Positions 61,712 to 64,000 of a stretch of DNA of 64,000 nucleotides are shown piece by piece. Source of the stretch: Sphingobium sp052327305 (GTDB lineage Bacteria; Pseudomonadota; Alphaproteobacteria; Sphingomonadales; Sphingomonadaceae); contig NZ_CP182486.1 of NCBI RefSeq assembly GCF_052327305.1, positions 496,001 through 560,000 on the forward strand. The letters run 5' to 3'. A program made the position numbers and the translations under genes. Numbering within the stretch: the first letter of the stretch is position 1; every line of letters begins with the position of its first letter. Below the pieces are notes generated by a model. It was not told the origin of the DNA, searched no databases, and worked only from the letters and a program-made list of their open reading frames with translations.

Positions 61712-63415
61712 ATGGCCTCTACGGCATTTCCTTCGCGCGATGATTTTGCCGCGCTTCTCAACGATTCTCTCGGTGGCGCCGACGGCGGCTTTGAAGGCCG
61801 CGTGGTCAAGGGCACTGTCACTGCCATCGAAAACGACATGGCCGTCATCGATGTCGGCCTCAAGAGCGAGGGCCGCGTTGCCCTGCGCGAGTTCGCCGCC
61901 CCCGGCCAGAAGGCCGATCTGAAGGTTGGCGACGAAGTCGAAGTCTATGTTGATCGGGTCGAGAACAGCATCGGCGAAGCCATGCTCTCGCGTGATCGCG
62001 CCCGCCGTGAAGCCGCGTGGGACAAGCTGGAAAGCGAGTTCACCGAGAGCGCTCGCGTCGAGGGTGTCATCTTCGGCCGCGTCAAGGGTGGCTTCACTGT
62101 CGACCTCGACGGCGCTGTGGCGTTCCTGCCGGGCAGCCAGGTCGATATCCGTCCCGTCCGCGACGTCACGCCGCTCATGGACATTCCCCAGCCCTTCCAG
62201 ATCCTCAAGATGGATCGCCGCCGTGGCAACATCGTCGTTTCACGCCGCGCGATCCTGGAAGAGACCCGCGCCGAGCAGCGCAGCGGCCTCATTCAGACCC
62301 TGTCCGAAGGGCAGATCATCGAAGGCATGGTCAAGAACATCACTGACTACGGCGCCTTCGTGGATCTCGGCGGTATCGATGGCCTGCTCCATGTCACCGA
62401 TCTCAGCTACAAGCGGATCAATCACCCGAGCGAGATGATCAACATCGGCGACACCGTTCGCGTCCAGATCATCCGTATCAATCGCGACACGCAGCGCATC
62501 AGCCTCGGCATGAAGCAGCTCGAGAGCGATCCGTGGGAAGGCGCAAGCGTCAAATACCCGGTCGGCGCCAAGCTGCACGGCCGTGTCACCAACATCACCG
62601 AATATGGCGCCTTCGTGGAGCTGGAGCCGGGGATCGAAGGCCTCGTCCACGTTTCGGAAATGTCCTGGACCAAGAAGAACGTCCACCCCGGCAAGATCGT
62701 ATCGACCAGCCAGGAAGTCGATGTCATCGTGCTCGAGGTCGATGCCGAGAAGCGCCGCATCAGCCTGGGCCTCAAGCAGGCTCAGTCCAATCCCTGGGAG
62801 AGCTTCGCAGATCGTCACCCGGTCGGTTCGACCGTGGAAGGCGAAGTCAAGAACGCGACCGAGTTCGGTCTGTTCATTGGCCTCGACGGCGATGTGGATG
62901 GCATGGTTCATATGTCGGACATCGCGTGGGGCATCTCGGGCGAAGACGCACTGAACCTGCACCGCAAGGGCGAGACGGTTCAGGCGATCGTTCTCGATAT
63001 TGATGTCGAGAAGGAGCGTATCAGCCTTGGCATGAAACAGCTCGAAAAGGGTGCGCCAGCCATCGGCAGCGCCGCCTCGTCGAGCGGCCTCCAGAAGAAC
63101 GCCACCGTCACCGTCACTGTGCTTGAAGTCCGCGATGGCGGCCTTGAGGTTCAGGCCGGCGACGACGGCGTCACCGGCTTCATCAAGCGCAGCGACCTGG
63201 GTCGTGATCGCGACGAACAGCGCCCCGACCGCTTCCAGGTCGGCCAGAAGTTCGACGCGCTGGTAACTGGCTTCGACCGGTCCAAGAAGCCCACCTTCTC
63301 CGTCAAGGCGCTGCAGATCGCTGAGGAGAAACAGGCCGTGGCACAGTATGGCTCATCCGACAGCGGCGCATCGCTGGGCGACATTCTGGGCGAAGCGCTC
63401 AAAGCGAAGGGCTGA
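61712..63415 (+). CDS. rpsA: 30S ribosomal protein S1
   Basis: The 567-aa protein has about six S1 RNA-binding repeats; segments such as VKNITDYGAFVDLGGIDGLLHV and VTNITEYGAFVELEPGIEG-type and VKNATEFGLFIGLDGDVDGMVH are clear. S1 binds mRNA at the 30S subunit for initiation. I start at ATG 61712 (MASTAFPSRDDF), the usual family start, with AAGGA about 10 nt upstream; ATGs at 61691 and 61619 are upstream alternatives. The leader of about 180 nt could contain autoregulatory structure, but I see none that is compelling. Confidence 0.95.
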   Translation: MASTAFPSRDDFAALLNDSLGGADGGFEGRVVKGTVTAIENDMAVIDVGLKSEGRVALREFAAPGQKADLKVGDEVEVYVDRVENSIGEAMLSRDRARREAAWDKLESEFTESARVEGVIFGRVKGGFTVDLDGAVAFLPGSQVDIRPVRDVTPLMDIPQPFQILKMDRRRGNIVVSRRAILEETRAEQRSGLIQTLSEGQIIEGMVKNITDYGAFVDLGGIDGLLHVTDLSYKRINHPSEMINIGDTVRVQIIRINRDTQRISLGMKQLESDPWEGASVKYPVGAKLHGRVTNITEYGAFVELEPGIEGLVHVSEMSWTKKNVHPGKIVSTSQEVDVIVLEVDAEKRRISLGLKQAQSNPWESFADRHPVGSTVEGEVKNATEFGLFIGLDGDVDGMVHMSDIAWGISGEDALNLHRKGETVQAIVLDIDVEKERISLGMKQLEKGAPAIGSAASSSGLQKNATVTVTVLEVRDGGLEVQAGDDGVTGFIKRSDLGRDRDEQRPDRFQVGQKFDALVTGFDRSKKPTFSVKALQIAEEKQAVAQYGSSDSGASLGDILGEALKAKG

Positions 63416-63440
63416 TCCCAGCTTCCATTGCTTTTAAGAA

Positions 63441-63474
63441 AAGGGGCTCGTCGATACACTCGGCGAGCCCTTTC
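63441..63474 (+). terminator. Intrinsic terminator after rpsA
   Basis: GGGCTCG at 63444-63450 pairs with CGAGCCC at 63464-63470 around a 13-nt loop, with AA/TTT continuing the ends and a short T-run beyond. It lies about 28 nt after the rpsA stop. Confidence 0.75.
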
Positions 63475-63630
63475 TTCATCGTCGAGATGGTTGCAGTTAC
63501 GAGTAATTTCTGTTGCGCATCTCGCTATTTCCGTCGCATGAATGATGCATATCCGTTAAGCGGATCGAAACACTGCTCCTCAGCTTGCGACAGAAGCAAT
63601 ACTGAGCGCAGATAGAGAAGGGACGATTTG

Positions 63631-63915
63631 ATGATCCGGTCTGAAATTGTTCAGCACCTGGCTACACTCAATCCCAACCTCACAACCAGTGAGGTCGATA
63701 AGATCGTCAGCACTGTCTTCGATGCCATCACCGATCGCCTTGCCCAAGGCGGCCGTGTCGAATTGCGGGGATTTGGCGCTTTCACAACGCGCTCACGTGA
63801 TGGGCGGACAGGCCGCAATCCCCGTACAGGCGTGGAAGTGACGGTTCCGGCCAAGCGTGTCCCCCACTTCAAACCCGGCAAGGAAATCCGTCAGCGCCTG
63901 AACAGCGACGCCTGA
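63631..63915 (+). CDS. ihfB: Integration host factor beta subunit
   Basis: The 94-aa DNA-bending protein has the HU/IHF fold: the N-terminal helices (IRSEIVQHLATLNPNLTTSE), the GFGAFTTRSRDGRTGRNPRTG beta arm with the DNA-intercalating Pro and the PHFKPGKEIRQRL C-terminus. Position downstream of rpsA identifies it as ihfB rather than HU. I use ATG 63631; a TTG directly upstream is in frame but not needed. Confidence 0.94.
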   Translation: MIRSEIVQHLATLNPNLTTSEVDKIVSTVFDAITDRLAQGGRVELRGFGAFTTRSRDGRTGRNPRTGVEVTVPAKRVPHFKPGKEIRQRLNSDA

Positions 63916-64000
63916 TTGATCGCCCGTCGAACCGACGGGACGGCCGGGCAAGCCTGACCAGACATGCCTCCAGAGCACTGCATATTCGTGCGGACGTGGC

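Noticed and set aside
63916..64000. Small hairpin after ihfB (CCGTCG with CGACGG near 63923-63937)
   Set aside because: The stem is short and has no T-run, so I do not call it a terminator.

Overview
The window is 64 kb of high-GC chromosomal DNA that reads as an alphaproteobacterium, most likely a member of the Sphingomonadales. The grounds are the gene content and order (aroA-cmk-rpsA-ihfB, TonB/ExbB/two ExbD, a class II FBPase next to homoserine dehydrogenase, a TIGR02300-type protein), the alphaproteobacterial heat-shock promoter of dnaK, and protein sequences of that type. This is inferred from family resemblance, not from a database search. Nearly everything is housekeeping metabolism. 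I see no prophage, transposase, CRISPR array or rRNA.

The most coherent block is 1811-14777, a propionyl-CoA/methylmalonyl-CoA module. On the minus strand a tightly packed run of eleven genes reads pccB, a 96-aa unknown, an acetyl-CoA acetyltransferase-type thiolase, an OsmC-like protein, methylmalonyl-CoA epimerase, an enoyl-CoA hydratase/isomerase, methylmalonyl-CoA mutase, an O-acetylhomoserine sulfhydrylase-type PLP enzyme, biotin synthase, an 84-aa membrane protein and pccA. Most neighbours overlap by 1-4 nt. A PccR/ScfR-type regulator is divergently transcribed, and the shared 122-bp region holds a cluster of TTTGCAAA-like boxes. Together the genes would carry propionyl-CoA to succinyl-CoA and supply biotin for the carboxylase.

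Region by region: 1-1573 has a partial gene, a diheme cytochrome c and csaA. 14803-18424 has a Pr6Pr-like membrane protein, gor and pgi. 18590-21002 is the lepB-rnc-era operon. 21101-29026 holds a RidA-like protein, nitronate monooxygenase with lysC, ubiG, an MscS channel, a dipeptide epimerase and an intracellular PHA depolymerase. 29219-34230 has an ABC exporter, a 0.7-kb stretch without a recognisable gene, and tonB-exbB-exbD-exbD. 34448-44951 holds hom, glpX, an ABC-2 exporter pair, a metallo-beta-lactamase-fold enzyme, recJ, tRNA-Glu, gnd and rpiA. 44968-51866 has kup and a cytochrome c maturation operon ccmCDEFGHI (ccmA and ccmB are not here). 52110-58102 has purF, an SDR, dnaK/dnaJ and a PCu(A)C copper chaperone. 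58122-58745 is a decayed copA-copB remnant. 58876-63915 has tRNA-Ala, a TIGR02300 protein and aroA-cmk-rpsA-ihfB.

The regulatory sequence is informative in several places. There is a sigma-32 promoter before dnaK and an intrinsic terminator between dnaK and dnaJ. Paired hairpins follow tonB and exbB. Both tRNA genes have near-identical promoters with leaders of about 36 nt. Two intergenic repeat elements with inverted ends lie at 37916-38001 and 40837-40983. Coordinates follow the frame-consistent ORFs; start codons were re-chosen where the longest ORF clearly begins too early.
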